In this document: one piece after another, positions 1 through 9,007 of the stretch
Layout: each line of letters starts with the position of its first letter
Position numbering within the stretch: the stretch's first letter is position 1
Origin: Corynebacterium renale
GTDB lineage: Bacteria > Actinomycetota > Actinomycetes > Mycobacteriales > Mycobacteriaceae
Length of the DNA: 64,000 nt
NCBI RefSeq assembly: GCF_002563965.1
Contig: NZ_PDJF01000001.1
Location: forward strand, 2,232,001 to 2,296,000
Direction of reading: 5' to 3'
Position numbers and translations under genes: made by a program
Notes under the pieces: model-generated
What the model was told of the DNA's origin: nothing
Seen by the model: only the letters and a program-made list of their open reading frames with translations
Database searches by the model: none

Positions 1-647
1 TGCGCGAAGTCCTCCGCGGCGGAATGGATGTGGCCACCGCGGCCAACATTGCGGTGACCGGCGGCCACTCCATCAAGGCGCCCGAGCCGTTCTATGGCCA
101 GGCCGCGACCGGTTTAGCTGACCCGAATCGTCTGATGCGTAACGACGTCGCCGAGGCCGGCCTGCCCATCACCCTGACTAAGCCGATTGGTGTGGGCATC
201 CTCAATAATCGCCACAAGAAGACCGGCCACGTATTCGAGAACGCCATCGAATCCATGACCACCCTGAACCGTGACGCTTCCCAGGCAGCGCTCACCGCCG
301 GCGTCACAGCGGCCACCGATGTCACCGGCTTCGGTCTGCTCGGCCACTTGCACAAGATGATGCGCGCCTCCGGCGTATCTGCGGTGCTGGATTCTTCAGC
401 AGTACCCGTCCTTGAGGGTGCACGTGAGTCCCTGGACGAGGGCTTCATTCCAGGTGGCAGCCGCTCTAACTTGGATTGGGTCCGTCCGCACATCGAGGCC
501 GCGGATAGCTTGGATGAGCATGACTTGATTCTGCTTGCCGACGCCCAAACCTCCGGTGGCCTACTGGTCATTGGCGAGGTTCCCGGCTACCCGATCATCG
601 GGGAAACTGTGGAAGCCCAGGGCGAGACAACAATCGCGATTAAGTAA
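1..647 (+). CDS. selD: Selenide, water dikinase (selenophosphate synthase), 3' part
   Basis: Makes selenophosphate from selenide and ATP, the selenium donor for Sec-tRNA. The frame is open from base 3, so the N-terminal half, with the catalytic Cys/Sec region, lies left of the window. Visible residues include the GGHSIKAPEPFYGQAATG stretch typical of SelD and the later DVTGFGLLGHLHKM motif, followed by TSGGLL near the C-terminus. The gene converges on the fdh operon, whose fdhA needs Sec, so the context agrees with the assignment. It shares a symmetric terminator with nrfD. selA, selB and selC are not visible and may lie upstream. Confidence 0.95.
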   Translation, partial: REVLRGGMDVATAANIAVTGGHSIKAPEPFYGQAATGLADPNRLMRNDVAEAGLPITLTKPIGVGILNNRHKKTGHVFENAIESMTTLNRDASQAALTAGVTAATDVTGFGLLGHLHKMMRASGVSAVLDSSAVPVLEGARESLDEGFIPGGSRSNLDWVRPHIEAADSLDEHDLILLADAQTSGGLLVIGEVPGYPIIGETVEAQGETTIAIK

Positions 648-666
648 TCCCGCCCGCAACAAGGCT

Positions 667-697
667 GAGGCCCCGGAAGAAATTCTTCCGGGGCCTC
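667..697. terminator. Bidirectional terminator between selD and the fdh operon
   Basis: A nearly perfect inverted repeat with 15-base arms (GAGGCCCCGGAAGAA and its complement) lies between the two convergent stop codons. No long T-run follows on either strand, but the stem is very strong and the position fits termination of both transcripts. Confidence 0.8.
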
Positions 698-718
698 CAT
701 CCGTTCTACATCCTTGTT

Positions 719-1819
719 CTAGAACGCGGTGGTGATGGAATCACCTGTGATTCCCTGCTCTTGGCGAGCTTTCAGACGATCACGCTGTGGCTCAACCACG
801 TACTTGGGGTCCTTCGTGGACTCCAAGCCCGCGTACACCACGCCGAAGCGGGTTAACGCGGAGGCGGTCATGAGCATCGCTCCAGAGACAGCGGCACCGA
901 CCTGGTTCCGGCCGATGGTCGCGGTGCTGAGCGCTCCGGTAATCACCAGGATTTCTGCCCAGTGCATCCACTGGCCAGGTTTGCCGGTGTGGTACGGCTC
1001 ATTTTCTACTGGGTGCATGCCCTTGTCCATCAGCTTGGTCACAAGAATGTCACCCGCAGCACCGGCTAACGCGAACTTGCGCGCAGGCCCTGCTTCACTA
1101 ACGGGAGTCACCAGCATTGTCGCGCCGCCCGCGGCCAAGGATGCCGAGCTTGCGAACAGGAATGGCAGGTACTTACGAGCGCCACTCCACGCCGGGTTCG
1201 AGGTACCACCCAGCAGCACGCTGGTGTAGGTTGCCAGCAGGCCACCGAGGCCCGCAGCCACGGTTCCGGCCGGCTTTGCAGACCAGTGAATGAACCTGCG
1301 GACGAACTTGGGTAGCGGGAACTTGCGGTAGGTGATCTTGTCCAGCTCCGTGAGCGCCGGCATGGCCAGCGACGTTGCGAAGCTGGCCAGAATCCACGAG
1401 CCCAGCGACATCGGGGACGATAGCTTGACCACGCGCATCATGTTCAGGAAGCGCGAGGGCCGTCCCAAGTCCTCCACGAGGAACAACGATCCCAAGCCGA
1501 CGGTAGCAAGCGACAGGATGCGTCCGTTACGACGCAGACGCGGGCGCCCCGTACGGCGTCCACCTTCGGCCAGAATCGCGGAGCCACCCGCGACACCACC
1601 CAGGAAAAGGTAGCCGGCAATCGGCCATTCCCACGGTGGTGGCTTGACGATGGATCGCCCGTAGTAGGAGTCGAACTCCGCGTCGGGAACCATCATCATT
1701 TCCTGGCCGCCGTCGCCGGATACGTTGGCTTTCTTCTTCTTTTTCTTCTTCTTACCGCCGAAGTAGCGCTTGCGCTCTGGTGGGCGGGCTTCGTCGAAGT
1801 CGTAGTCGAATGAGCTCAC
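719..1819 (-). CDS. nrfD: NrfD/PsrC-type membrane subunit of formate dehydrogenase
   Basis: Integral membrane quinone-interacting subunit of NrfD type that probably takes electrons from FdhB to menaquinone. I chose the GTG at 1819 (366 aa) because it overlaps the fdhB stop by one base (TAGTG) and has GGAGGAGAG just upstream; an upstream ATG would lie inside fdhB. The N-terminus is hydrophilic and contains eight consecutive lysines (about residues 23-30) before a short Asp/Glu-containing stretch. About eight hydrophobic segments follow, the first at PPPWEWPIAGYLFLGGVAGG, which is typical of NrfD. Last gene of the fdhA-fdhB-nrfD operon. The lysine tract is unusual and should sit on the cytoplasmic face by the positive-inside rule. 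Confidence 0.88.
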   Translation of the reverse strand: MSSFDYDFDEARPPERKRYFGGKKKKKKKKANVSGDGGQEMMMVPDAEFDSYYGRSIVKPPPWEWPIAGYLFLGGVAGGSAILAEGGRRTGRPRLRRNGRILSLATVGLGSLFLVEDLGRPSRFLNMMRVVKLSSPMSLGSWILASFATSLAMPALTELDKITYRKFPLPKFVRRFIHWSAKPAGTVAAGLGGLLATYTSVLLGGTSNPAWSGARKYLPFLFASSASLAAGGATMLVTPVSEAGPARKFALAGAAGDILVTKLMDKGMHPVENEPYHTGKPGQWMHWAEILVITGALSTATIGRNQVGAAVSGAMLMTASALTRFGVVYAGLESTKDPKYVVEPQRDRLKARQEQGITGDSITTAF

Positions 1820-2976
1820 TATTTCTCTCCTCCGAGCATGAACATTGCTGCTGCGGCACCCATCATGCCGGCCGCGCCGAGCGCTGCACGCGCCCAAGTG
1901 TTCGGCATGTTTTCGGTGGGAACGACGGGATCTGGCGGCAGGCCGTAGACTTCGGGTTCGTCGAGAAGCAAGAAGATAGAGCCGGTACCGCCTACGCCGT
2001 CGGCACTGTTAGCACCGTAGAGGCGGGCTTCGGTCATTCCCTGCGCATGCAGCTGGCGGACGCGTTCGCGGGCCTGCTGGAGCAGATCATCGTGGTCGCC
2101 GAACTTGATTGAGGTCGTTGGGCAGGCCTTGGCACACGCTGGGGTCTCCCCGACCTTGAGGCGGTCGTAGCACAGCGTGCACTTCTGGGCCACGCCGACG
2201 TTTTTCTTCGGCGGTTGCACGCCCGGGGTGAAGTCTGGTGCCGTCTCACGCAAGTCGCCGAACAGTCGACGCCCAAGCGTGGTCAGACCACCGACAATGC
2301 CACCCTTGGTCGGTTCTGGCATATCCAGGTGCGAAGGTTCGCGCTGCTGCGAGGGCTCCTGCTGGTTCACGTGCGGCGCCGCATCGTGGTCGGTCTGGAT
2401 GGACACGCCACCGTCGTCGCGGCGTTCAATCACGCCGAACGGGCAGCCCGCCACGCAGGTACCGCAGCCGTTGCACACGTCGTCCTGCACCACCACAGTG
2501 CCGAACTCTGTACGGAACAGCGCGCCCGTCGGGCACACGTCCAGGCAACCGGCGTGGGTGCAGTGCTTGCACACGTCCGAGGACATGAGCCAACGGAAGT
2601 CCGGCGTGTTTGGCGGCGTGGTGTCCACGTTCGAGAGGTCTTCAGGCTGCTTATCGACGGTGGAAATCGTCGGCATACCCAACGAAATCAGCTTCCGGCC
2701 GGATTGCTTTGCCTTCTCGATGCGGTCTTCATCCTGTTCGATGAAAGCCACGTGACGCCACGTATCCGCGCCCAAGGAACCGGTGTTGTCGAAGGACGAA
2801 CCCAAGAGCTCGTAATCCCCATCGACTGGGTTCCGGTTCCATTCCTTACACGCCACCTCGCAGGCTTTACAGCCAATACAAATGGACGTATCAGTGAAGA
2901 AGCCCTTGCGCGACTCTGTCGTGTCGTAGGAGACCGCAGCATTACGCTCGACCAAGCGGTTGAGGTTGCTTGCCAT
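1819..2976 (-). CDS. fdhB: Formate dehydrogenase iron-sulfur (beta) subunit
   Basis: Electron-transfer subunit of 385 aa carrying ferredoxin-type 4Fe-4S clusters. Cysteine groups are visible at CIGCKACEVAC, CKHCTHAGCLDVC, CNGCGTCVAGC and CTLCYDRLKVGETPACAKAC, enough for four clusters. An insert of about 60 residues rich in Gln, Pro and His separates the third and fourth groups. The C-terminus ends in a short hydrophobic Ala/Met/Gly segment (AALGAAGMMGAAAAMFMLGG) that could anchor it in the membrane. The ATG directly follows the fdhA TAA, and its AGGAGGAG ribosome site lies inside the fdhA end, so translation is probably coupled. Confidence 0.93.
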   Translation of the reverse strand: MASNLNRLVERNAAVSYDTTESRKGFFTDTSICIGCKACEVACKEWNRNPVDGDYELLGSSFDNTGSLGADTWRHVAFIEQDEDRIEKAKQSGRKLISLGMPTISTVDKQPEDLSNVDTTPPNTPDFRWLMSSDVCKHCTHAGCLDVCPTGALFRTEFGTVVVQDDVCNGCGTCVAGCPFGVIERRDDGGVSIQTDHDAAPHVNQQEPSQQREPSHLDMPEPTKGGIVGGLTTLGRRLFGDLRETAPDFTPGVQPPKKNVGVAQKCTLCYDRLKVGETPACAKACPTTSIKFGDHDDLLQQARERVRQLHAQGMTEARLYGANSADGVGGTGSIFLLLDEPEVYGLPPDPVVPTENMPNTWARAALGAAGMMGAAAAMFMLGGEK

Positions 2977-5900
2977 TTACTTCTCCTCCTTCTTCTCTTC
3001 AGCTTCGCGCTCGTGCGCTTCTTCGAGACGTTCCACGTCTTCTTCGACTTCCTCAGCAAGCGCCGGGTTTACACCACCGGATTCTCCGTGGAGTTCACCG
3101 TAATCATCGGGTTCCGGTTTTTCTTCCGGGGCTGACAACAAGGTGTTACCGGTGTCCGTCGTCAAGCCAGCTCGACGCTGGTAGAGCTCCAGCAGCTCGA
3201 TGTTGGCCTGGCCACGTGGGCGGCGTCCCGGGCGGATGTCTACAGCACCAATCTTGGATTCCTGGATCTGGACGTTCGGATCCAGTGTGAGGCCCAAGAG
3301 GTCGTTCGCAGCATCACCCTTGACCACGGCTTCATCGCCCTGGCCCCAGTGATACGGCAAACCGATCTGGTAGAAATCGCGGCCATTGATCTTGAGCGTG
3401 GTCATACGCTCTGTCACCAGGACGCGAGCCTCAATCACCGCACGCGGCGAAATCAGCGTTGCCCAACCACCGTTTTCCAATCCACGCAGTTCGGCAAGTT
3501 CTGGCGACACTTCGCAGAACATCTCCGGCTGCAGCTCAGACAGGTACGGCAGGAAGCGACTCATACCACCAGCGGTGTGGTGTTCCGTCAGACGGTAGGT
3601 GGTGAAGATGAACGGATAAATCTCCGAACCCTTCTCGCCGAACGACGGCGCCGAGAGGTTGTCTTCGCGGCGGAAGACCACACGTGTCGGCGACTTCTGC
3701 TGCGTGTACATCAGGTTCGGCGACGGCGATTCCTGTGGCTCGTAGTGCGTCGGAAGCGGACCATCCTTGGTACCACTTGGCGCGAAGAGCCAGCCCTTGC
3801 CGTCTGCCTGCATGATGAACGCGTCCGTACCCGACAGCGCAGCAGGGCCAACCGCACCCTGCTCCGGACGGTGATCCGGGGCAAGTCCGACTGGGAAGTC
3901 TGGAACGTCAGGGCCAACCCACTGGCGCTTTTCAGCATCCCAGTAGATCAACTTCTTCTTCTCAGACCACGGTTTGCCGTCAGGGTCCGCCGAGGCACGG
4001 TTGTACAGCACCAGGCGGTTAGCCGGCCAGACCCAACCCCACTTACCGGAGTAAGTCGGATCCTGCTCGAAGCGCGACACCTTATTCTTCGCCTGGTTAA
4101 TACCGCCAGCGTAGACACCGGTGTAGATCCAGCAACCGCCGGAGGTGGAGCCGTCGTCAGACATCTCGTTGAAGTTGCTGAGCAGCTCGCCCTTCTTATC
4201 GCCTTCGAGGTGATAGCCGTTAATTTCCTTGAGCACGTCCTCGGCAATCGGGTTGCCGTGGCCGTCCAACTGGTAATCCCAGGTCATCATCTTGAGCGGA
4301 ATATCGCGTGGATCATCCGAGTTGGCGATGCGCTCGCGAATCTTCACACCAAGCTTGTAGAAGAACTCCAGCTCGGCTTCCGAATCACCCGGTGGGTTCA
4401 GGGCCTTGTAACGCCACTGCACCATGCGCTGCGTCTGGGTGAAGGTGCCTTCCTTTTCCACATGGTTTGCACATGGCATGAAGAAGACTTCCGTGTCGAT
4501 ATCCTCCGGTGACAGTTCACCGGTTTCAATCTCTGGGGAATCCTTCCAGAACGTAGCCGTTTCGATCATCTGCATATCGCGGACGACCATCCACTTGAGG
4601 TGGCTGAGCGCCTTGCGCTGCATGCGACCGTGCGCGGAACCGACAACCGGGTTCTGGCCGAAGACGAAGTAACCATCGACCTCATCACGCATCATGGCCA
4701 TCGCGGTCTGATAGGTGCCCAAAGGACCATCAAGGCGCGGTAGCCAGTCGTAACCGAAGTTGTTCTCCTTCGTCGCGTTCTCACCGAAGTATGCCTTCAA
4801 CAAGGACACGCCATACTTACCGCCGTTTGCCCAGAAGCCCTTCTGGGTGGGATCGCCACAGGCTTTCTTCCAATCGTCGAGAGTGTCCTCCGCGACGGTT
4901 GGCATCGGCAAGTAGCCCGGCAGCAGGTGGAACAGCGTCGGAATATCCGTGGAACCCTGAATCGAGGCGTGACCACGAAGAGCCATGATGCCCGAGCCAG
5001 GACGGCCAACGTTACCCAACAACAACTGGACAATGGTGCCCGTACGGATGAACTGCGCACCCAACGAGTGCTGGGTCCAGCCCACGGCGTACGCGAAGCA
5101 GGTGGTGCGCTCGCGCCCGGAATTCTCCGTGACGGTCTTGGCAAACCACTCGAACTCCTCTGCGGAAATGCCGCAGACCTTCTCCACCATCTCAGGTGTG
5201 TAGCGCTGGTAGTGGCGCTACAGAATCTGGAAGACCGTGTTCGGATGCTGCAAGGTTTCGTCGGTCTTGTTGGTCCAGTGACCAGCCCAACCTTCAACGC
5301 CTTCCGCAGCGTTCTCCGGATCCTTCTGCGCGTACTGCCACGACGCATTGTCATACTTACCGGTCTCCGGGTCGTAGCCGGAGAACAGACCGTCAAGGTC
5401 TTCGGTGTCGACGTAATCATCGGAGATGATTGACGCAGCGTTGGTGTACGCAAGCACGTAATCGTGGAACCACAGGTCGTTGTCCAAGATGTACTTAATC
5501 AGCGCACCAAGGAGTACAACGTCCGAGCCAGCACGAATTGGAATGTGCTTGTCCGCCTGTGCGGAGGTACGGGAGAAACGTGGGTCAATGTGGATTACCT
5601 TTGCGCCACGCTTCTTGGCCTCAATCACCCATTGGAAACCAACCGGGTGTGCTTCAGCCATGTTCGACCCTTGAATGACAATGCAATCAGCATTCGCCAT
5701 ATCCTGCAGTGGCTGGGTCGCGCCACCGCGGCCAAACGAAGTTCCCAGACCGGGAACTGTAGCGGAGTGTCAAATACGAGCCTGGTTCTCGATTTGGACC
5801 GCGCCAGCAGCAGTGAACAGCTTCTTAATGAGGTAATTCTCCTCATTATCCAGCGTCGCACCACCCAGGGCTGCAATACCCATGGTGCGCGACACTCGCT

Positions 5901-6336
5901 GACCCTTTGCGTTAACGTCCTGCCAGTGGTTGCGACGCGCTTCAACGAAGCGATCCGCAATCATGTCAGTGGCGGTTTCGCGGTCCAGCTTGACCCACTC
6001 ACGCGAACGCGGTGCACGGTATAGGACATCCGTGACACGCGTTGAGGAGTTGATCAACTGCTCAGATGCGGAACCTTTAGGGCAGAGACGTCCGCGAGAA
6101 ATTGGGGAATCCGGGTCACCTTCGACCTGGATAACTTTCTCGTCCTTGACGTACACGCGCTGGCCACATCCAACCGCACAGAAAGGGCATACCGACTGCA
6201 CGACGCGATCAGCGTCCGCAATACGCGGCTTCAGCTCCTTCGACTTGTGCGATTGAGTGCTTTCGCCACGCGCGAACGGGTCGGCGCCACGAAGCTGCCG
6301 GATAACCGGCCAATCGAGGAAATTAATACGGGACAT
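2977..6336 (-). CDS. fdhA: Selenocysteine formate dehydrogenase alpha subunit, with an additional in-frame amber codon
   Basis: Molybdenum or tungsten bis-MGD oxidoreductase that oxidises formate to CO2. The single frame (1119 codons) is interrupted twice. Codon 189 is UGA in the context ARI-Sec-HSATVPGLG, the Sec site of FDH-N/FDH-H, with a SECIS hairpin directly after it. Codon 373 is UAG in the context VFQIL-stop-RHYQRYTPEMVE, where E. coli FdnG has Lys. The N-terminal cluster ligands are C50, C53, C57 and C85. I chose the ATG at 6336 (MSRINFLDWP); no twin-arginine signal is visible, unlike E. coli FdnG, so a cytoplasmic active site is likely. The C-terminus is a charged Glu/Lys tail. Unless the amber is a sequencing error or is suppressed, the product stops at 372 residues. 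Confidence 0.93.
5218..5220 (-). other. In-frame amber (UAG) codon inside fdhA
   Basis: The minus-strand codons read TTC CAG ATT CTG TAG CGC CAC TAC. Frame and family similarity continue unbroken on both sides, so this is a point change and not a frameshift. AAG to TAG at the Lys position of FdnG-like proteins would explain it in one step. It may be a true nonsense mutation or a base-calling error. Confidence 0.85.
5740..5772 (-). promoter_or_regulatory. Selenocysteine UGA codon with bacterial SECIS hairpin in fdhA
   Basis: On the minus strand the UGA (5772-5770) is followed 11 bases later by a perfect 7-bp stem, AGTTCCC / GGGAACT (5758-5752 and 5746-5740), closed by the loop GGTCT. The same GGUCU apical loop occurs in the E. 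coli fdhF SECIS that binds SelB. Position and loop together make Sec insertion the best reading. Confidence 0.93.
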
Positions 6337-6501
6337 ACGTGCTACTTTAACCCCCGTTTCAGATAACTGCCAATTACCCTGCACTTCCCTAAACCTTGGC
6401 TTGAGGTGCACTTTCTTTTACATGCATGACACGTCACCTAAGGTACGAACGTGCACTTACCCAAAAGTGGAGTCGGCCCCCTGTGGGGTAACAAGCAAAT
6501 A

Positions 6502-6516
6502 TTGTGGCTGCCACAA
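6502..6516. promoter_or_regulatory. 15-bp palindrome, possible operator upstream of the YeiH-type exporter gene
   Basis: TTGTGGC-T-GCCACAA is a perfect palindrome about 83 bases before the start of the exporter gene and 166 bases from the divergent fdhA start. It has the T-N11-A form of LysR-type sites. No regulator can be named from the sequence. Confidence 0.45.
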
Positions 6517-6598
6517 GGTTATTATATTCACCGTGAACCTCGCCATGACCCTGTGGCGCGAATATTTTTCTCAGTACTTAAAGCTGCAAGGAGCACAT

Positions 6599-7621
6599 AT
6601 GCCCCGGTCCTCTTCGGCCGCAACCTCCTCCACAACTTCCTCCTCGACGCACCACCATTCCGTCTGGCCCGGACTCATCGTCTGCGCGGTCATCGGATTA
6701 GTGTGCATTGGGCTATCGAAGCTTGTTCCGAACCTCTCGGCGATGCTCGTAGCGATCATTCTCGGCGTCGTTGCGCGCAACACCATCAACATTCCGGTGG
6801 CCTTCGACAAAGGCATTGGGGTCGCTGCAAAATCCGTACTGCGCTGGGGCGTAGTCCTGCTTGGCCTGCAGGTCTCCTTGGGCGAGATCCTAGGCCTTGG
6901 CTGGGGCGTGCTTATCACCGTTATCGCATGCGTGGCCATCACCTTCGTTTCCACTATCGCCTTAGGTAAAGCGCTCAAGGTCGACCACGAACTGACCACG
7001 CTTATCGCCGCAGGCTTTTCCATCTGTGGCGCCGCGGCTGTAGCAGGCGCACAAGGCGTGGTGCGCGCGACGCAAGAAAAGGTCGCCGCAGCTGTGGCGC
7101 TCGTGGTGCTTTTTGGCACACTTATGATTCCCAGCGGGCTCCTCATTATTAACGTCTTTGGCTTAGGTGACACCGGTGCCGGCATCTTCATCGGCGGCTC
7201 TACGCATGAGGTAGCCCAAGTTGTGGCAACCGGCGGCATCGCCGGCGGCGGAGCACTGTTGACCACCGCGATCACGGTCAAACTGGCCCGCGTCGCCTGT
7301 CTCGCCCCAGTCATCATGAGCCTGTCCGCGACACAAAAGAAAGGCCCCGCAGAAGACTCCCGTCCACCACTGCTGCCCTTGTTCGTCGTCGGTTTCATCG
7401 CAATGATGCTCATCGCAACCACCGGCTGGGTGCCCGAATCCGTCATGGGCGTGGCTCATTTCCTCCAACAGTTCTTGCTGGCAACAGCCATGTTCGCACT
7501 CGGCTTGGGCGTGCACTTTAAATCGCTGATCAAACTCGGTGGCCGCCCAGTAATACTCGGTGCACTGTCCACCGTCATCATCTGTGCAGTAGCGCTCATC
7601 GGCGTAGCACTGGTCGCATAA
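6599..7621 (+). CDS. YeiH/YadS-type putative sulfate exporter family membrane protein (UPF0324)
   Basis: Predicted 340-aa membrane protein of the UPF0324/PSE family. The ATG at 6599 is preferred because AAGGAG lies seven bases upstream and the family-like sequence begins there; the open frame further upstream shows no similarity. A Ser/Thr-rich N-terminus (about 22 residues) is followed by roughly ten hydrophobic segments. Conserved stretches include ARNTINIPVAFDKGIGVAAKSVLRWGVVLLG, GFSICGAAAVAGAQGV and GGSTHEVAQVVATGG. The substrate is unproven in this family; sulfate or sulfonate export is only a label. It lies between the formate/selenium block and the TusA/DsrE operon, which leaves a sulfur- or selenium-oxyanion role open. 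Confidence 0.85.
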   Translation: MPRSSSAATSSTTSSSTHHHSVWPGLIVCAVIGLVCIGLSKLVPNLSAMLVAIILGVVARNTINIPVAFDKGIGVAAKSVLRWGVVLLGLQVSLGEILGLGWGVLITVIACVAITFVSTIALGKALKVDHELTTLIAAGFSICGAAAVAGAQGVVRATQEKVAAAVALVVLFGTLMIPSGLLIINVFGLGDTGAGIFIGGSTHEVAQVVATGGIAGGGALLTTAITVKLARVACLAPVIMSLSATQKKGPAEDSRPPLLPLFVVGFIAMMLIATTGWVPESVMGVAHFLQQFLLATAMFALGLGVHFKSLIKLGGRPVILGALSTVIICAVALIGVALVA

Positions 7622-7631
7622 GCACCCACGC

Positions 7632-8543
7632 CTACACGGCACGTACCGCGAGTACCCCAAGGACAATCACAATAAGGCCCACAATTTGGCGCGCCGCCAC
7701 CGGAATACGGCGCGCGCCCAGGGCCCCGGTGGCGTCGATAAGCTGAGACAACAGCATGTTGCCTGCTAGGACCGCGACCACGGTGACCCCGGCTCCAATA
7801 ATCGGGACCAGCGCGGCAGCCCCTGCAACGTAGACAGCACCCAAGACTCCGCCGAACCACATCCACCGGGACCCTTCGCCAGTGGTGCCCTTGCGAGGCC
7901 ACGCGCGCAAGGCCCCAACCAGCACGATGAGCAAGACCGTGCCCACCGAAAACGAGACCAGCGCTGCGGAAATCGGCGACCCCAACACCACGCCCAACGT
8001 GCCATTAATGGCCATCTGGGTGGCCGTACACACCCCGGCCAGCACACCAAGCGCCCGCCATAACCACAGCCCCTGGGAATGCGCGTGGCCGGTCTGTAGC
8101 CCGGGCCTATACACAACGATAAAAACGCCGAAGCACACCAATGCTGCCCCGAGCACACGCCACACAGACAAAGATCGTTGCTGGGCACCGAATACACCCC
8201 ACTGGTCGATCACCATGGCCGCAGCAATCTGCCCAACGATGGGAAGCACCACGGTCTCTACCCCGCCCAGCCTGGGAAATAACACGATGTTGCCGGTCAG
8301 GAAGATCACACCCAGCACCCCGCCCGTCCAAATCCACCACGGCTGTCCGGCCGCCTGCCCGAACGGCGGCAGCAGAGCCGAAAATAGGATGAAGTGCAGC
8401 ACCAGCAAGCTCAGCGTTCCCACCGCAAAGGAAATCAGCGAGGACATGAGCGGATGCCCAACAAACGTACGCAGGCGCGCATTCACGGCGGTTTGCGCAG
8501 GCGTACACCACCCCACGAGCACAGCACTTAGTAGCGCAAGCAT
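7632..8543 (-). CDS. YdcZ/DUF606-type DMT transporter with duplicated halves
   Basis: Predicted inner-membrane transporter of the drug/metabolite superfamily, 303 aa. The ATG at 8543 has GGGAGGTAAGGAC upstream, better than the longer frame. The two halves look like copies of one DUF606 unit: NARLRTFVGHPLMSSLISFAVGT in the first corresponds to NGTLGVVLGSPISAALVSFSVGT in the second, so it is a tandem fusion of what is often a single-unit protein. About ten hydrophobic helices are present. Convergent with the exporter gene, ten bases apart. Substrate unknown. Confidence 0.82.
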   Translation of the reverse strand: MLALLSAVLVGWCTPAQTAVNARLRTFVGHPLMSSLISFAVGTLSLLVLHFILFSALLPPFGQAAGQPWWIWTGGVLGVIFLTGNIVLFPRLGGVETVVLPIVGQIAAAMVIDQWGVFGAQQRSLSVWRVLGAALVCFGVFIVVYRPGLQTGHAHSQGLWLWRALGVLAGVCTATQMAINGTLGVVLGSPISAALVSFSVGTVLLIVLVGALRAWPRKGTTGEGSRWMWFGGVLGAVYVAGAAALVPIIGAGVTVVAVLAGNMLLSQLIDATGALGARRIPVAARQIVGLIVIVLGVLAVRAV

Positions 8544-8730
8544 GTCCTTACCTCCCTGCAGTCCGTAGCGCGGGAATGTGACCACCCGCACACAGTGTGG
8601 TTGAACTTTAATGCCAAACGCCCGCCAAACCTAGCCAGAGACACATCTGACGCTTTATTTATTCAGTACGCAGGTACACTCTTGAGGTGCCTGTCCTGAC
8701 ACGAAAATCTAGAAAGTGTGTGGCATAGAG

Positions 8731-9006
8731 ATGCACCACGATGGCGTCGATAAGCAACCAGTTACCCCGCCTAAGTTCCACTACGAGTGGCTCGGCGGCG
8801 AGTTAAGTTGCGGGGAGCTCTTGCTCAAGCTCAAGGGCGTGATGGAAGAAAACCTGCAACCTGGCCAGATCATCAAGATGGTCACCGGGGATCCCGGCGC
8901 GTTCATCGACGTCCCCGCGTGGTGCGGTTTAACTGGCCATGAACTCATGCTGCGGGACGGGCACGACTATTACATCCGTTTCCTACCGCACACGAAAGGT
9001 GCTTGA
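8731..9006 (+). CDS. Stand-alone TusA-like sulfur-carrier protein
   Basis: Small TusA/SirA-fold protein (91 aa from ATG 8731; a GTG at 8716 would add five residues). TusA proteins carry a persulfide on an N-terminal cysteine. Here that cysteine is C27 in LSCGELLLKLK, with Gly after it in place of the Pro of the usual CPxP. A second cysteine, C65 (VPAWCGLTGHEL), sits where many TusA proteins have one. It is the first gene of an operon: the dsrE-like ATG starts two bases after its stop. TACACT at about 8672 may be the -10 box. The family is clear; the chalcogen carried (S or Se) and the partner are inferred. Confidence 0.8.
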   Translation: MHHDGVDKQPVTPPKFHYEWLGGELSCGELLLKLKGVMEENLQPGQIIKMVTGDPGAFIDVPAWCGLTGHELMLRDGHDYYIRFLPHTKGA

Positions 9007-9007
9007 T

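Noticed and set aside
1730..1753. AAG/AAA repeat of nrfD as a programmed frameshift site
   Set aside because: The frame stays open through the tract and both alternative frames close soon after; the tract simply encodes eight lysines.
2215..4512. Long plus-strand open frames opposite fdhB and fdhA (306 and 387 codons)
   Set aside because: They lie antisense to well-supported genes, show no family similarity and have the Arg/Val/His-rich composition of shadow frames in G+C-rich DNA.
5218..5220. UAG in fdhA as a pyrrolysine codon
   Set aside because: Pyrrolysine systems are not known in corynebacteria, no pyl genes are visible, and the site corresponds to an ordinary Lys in FdnG.
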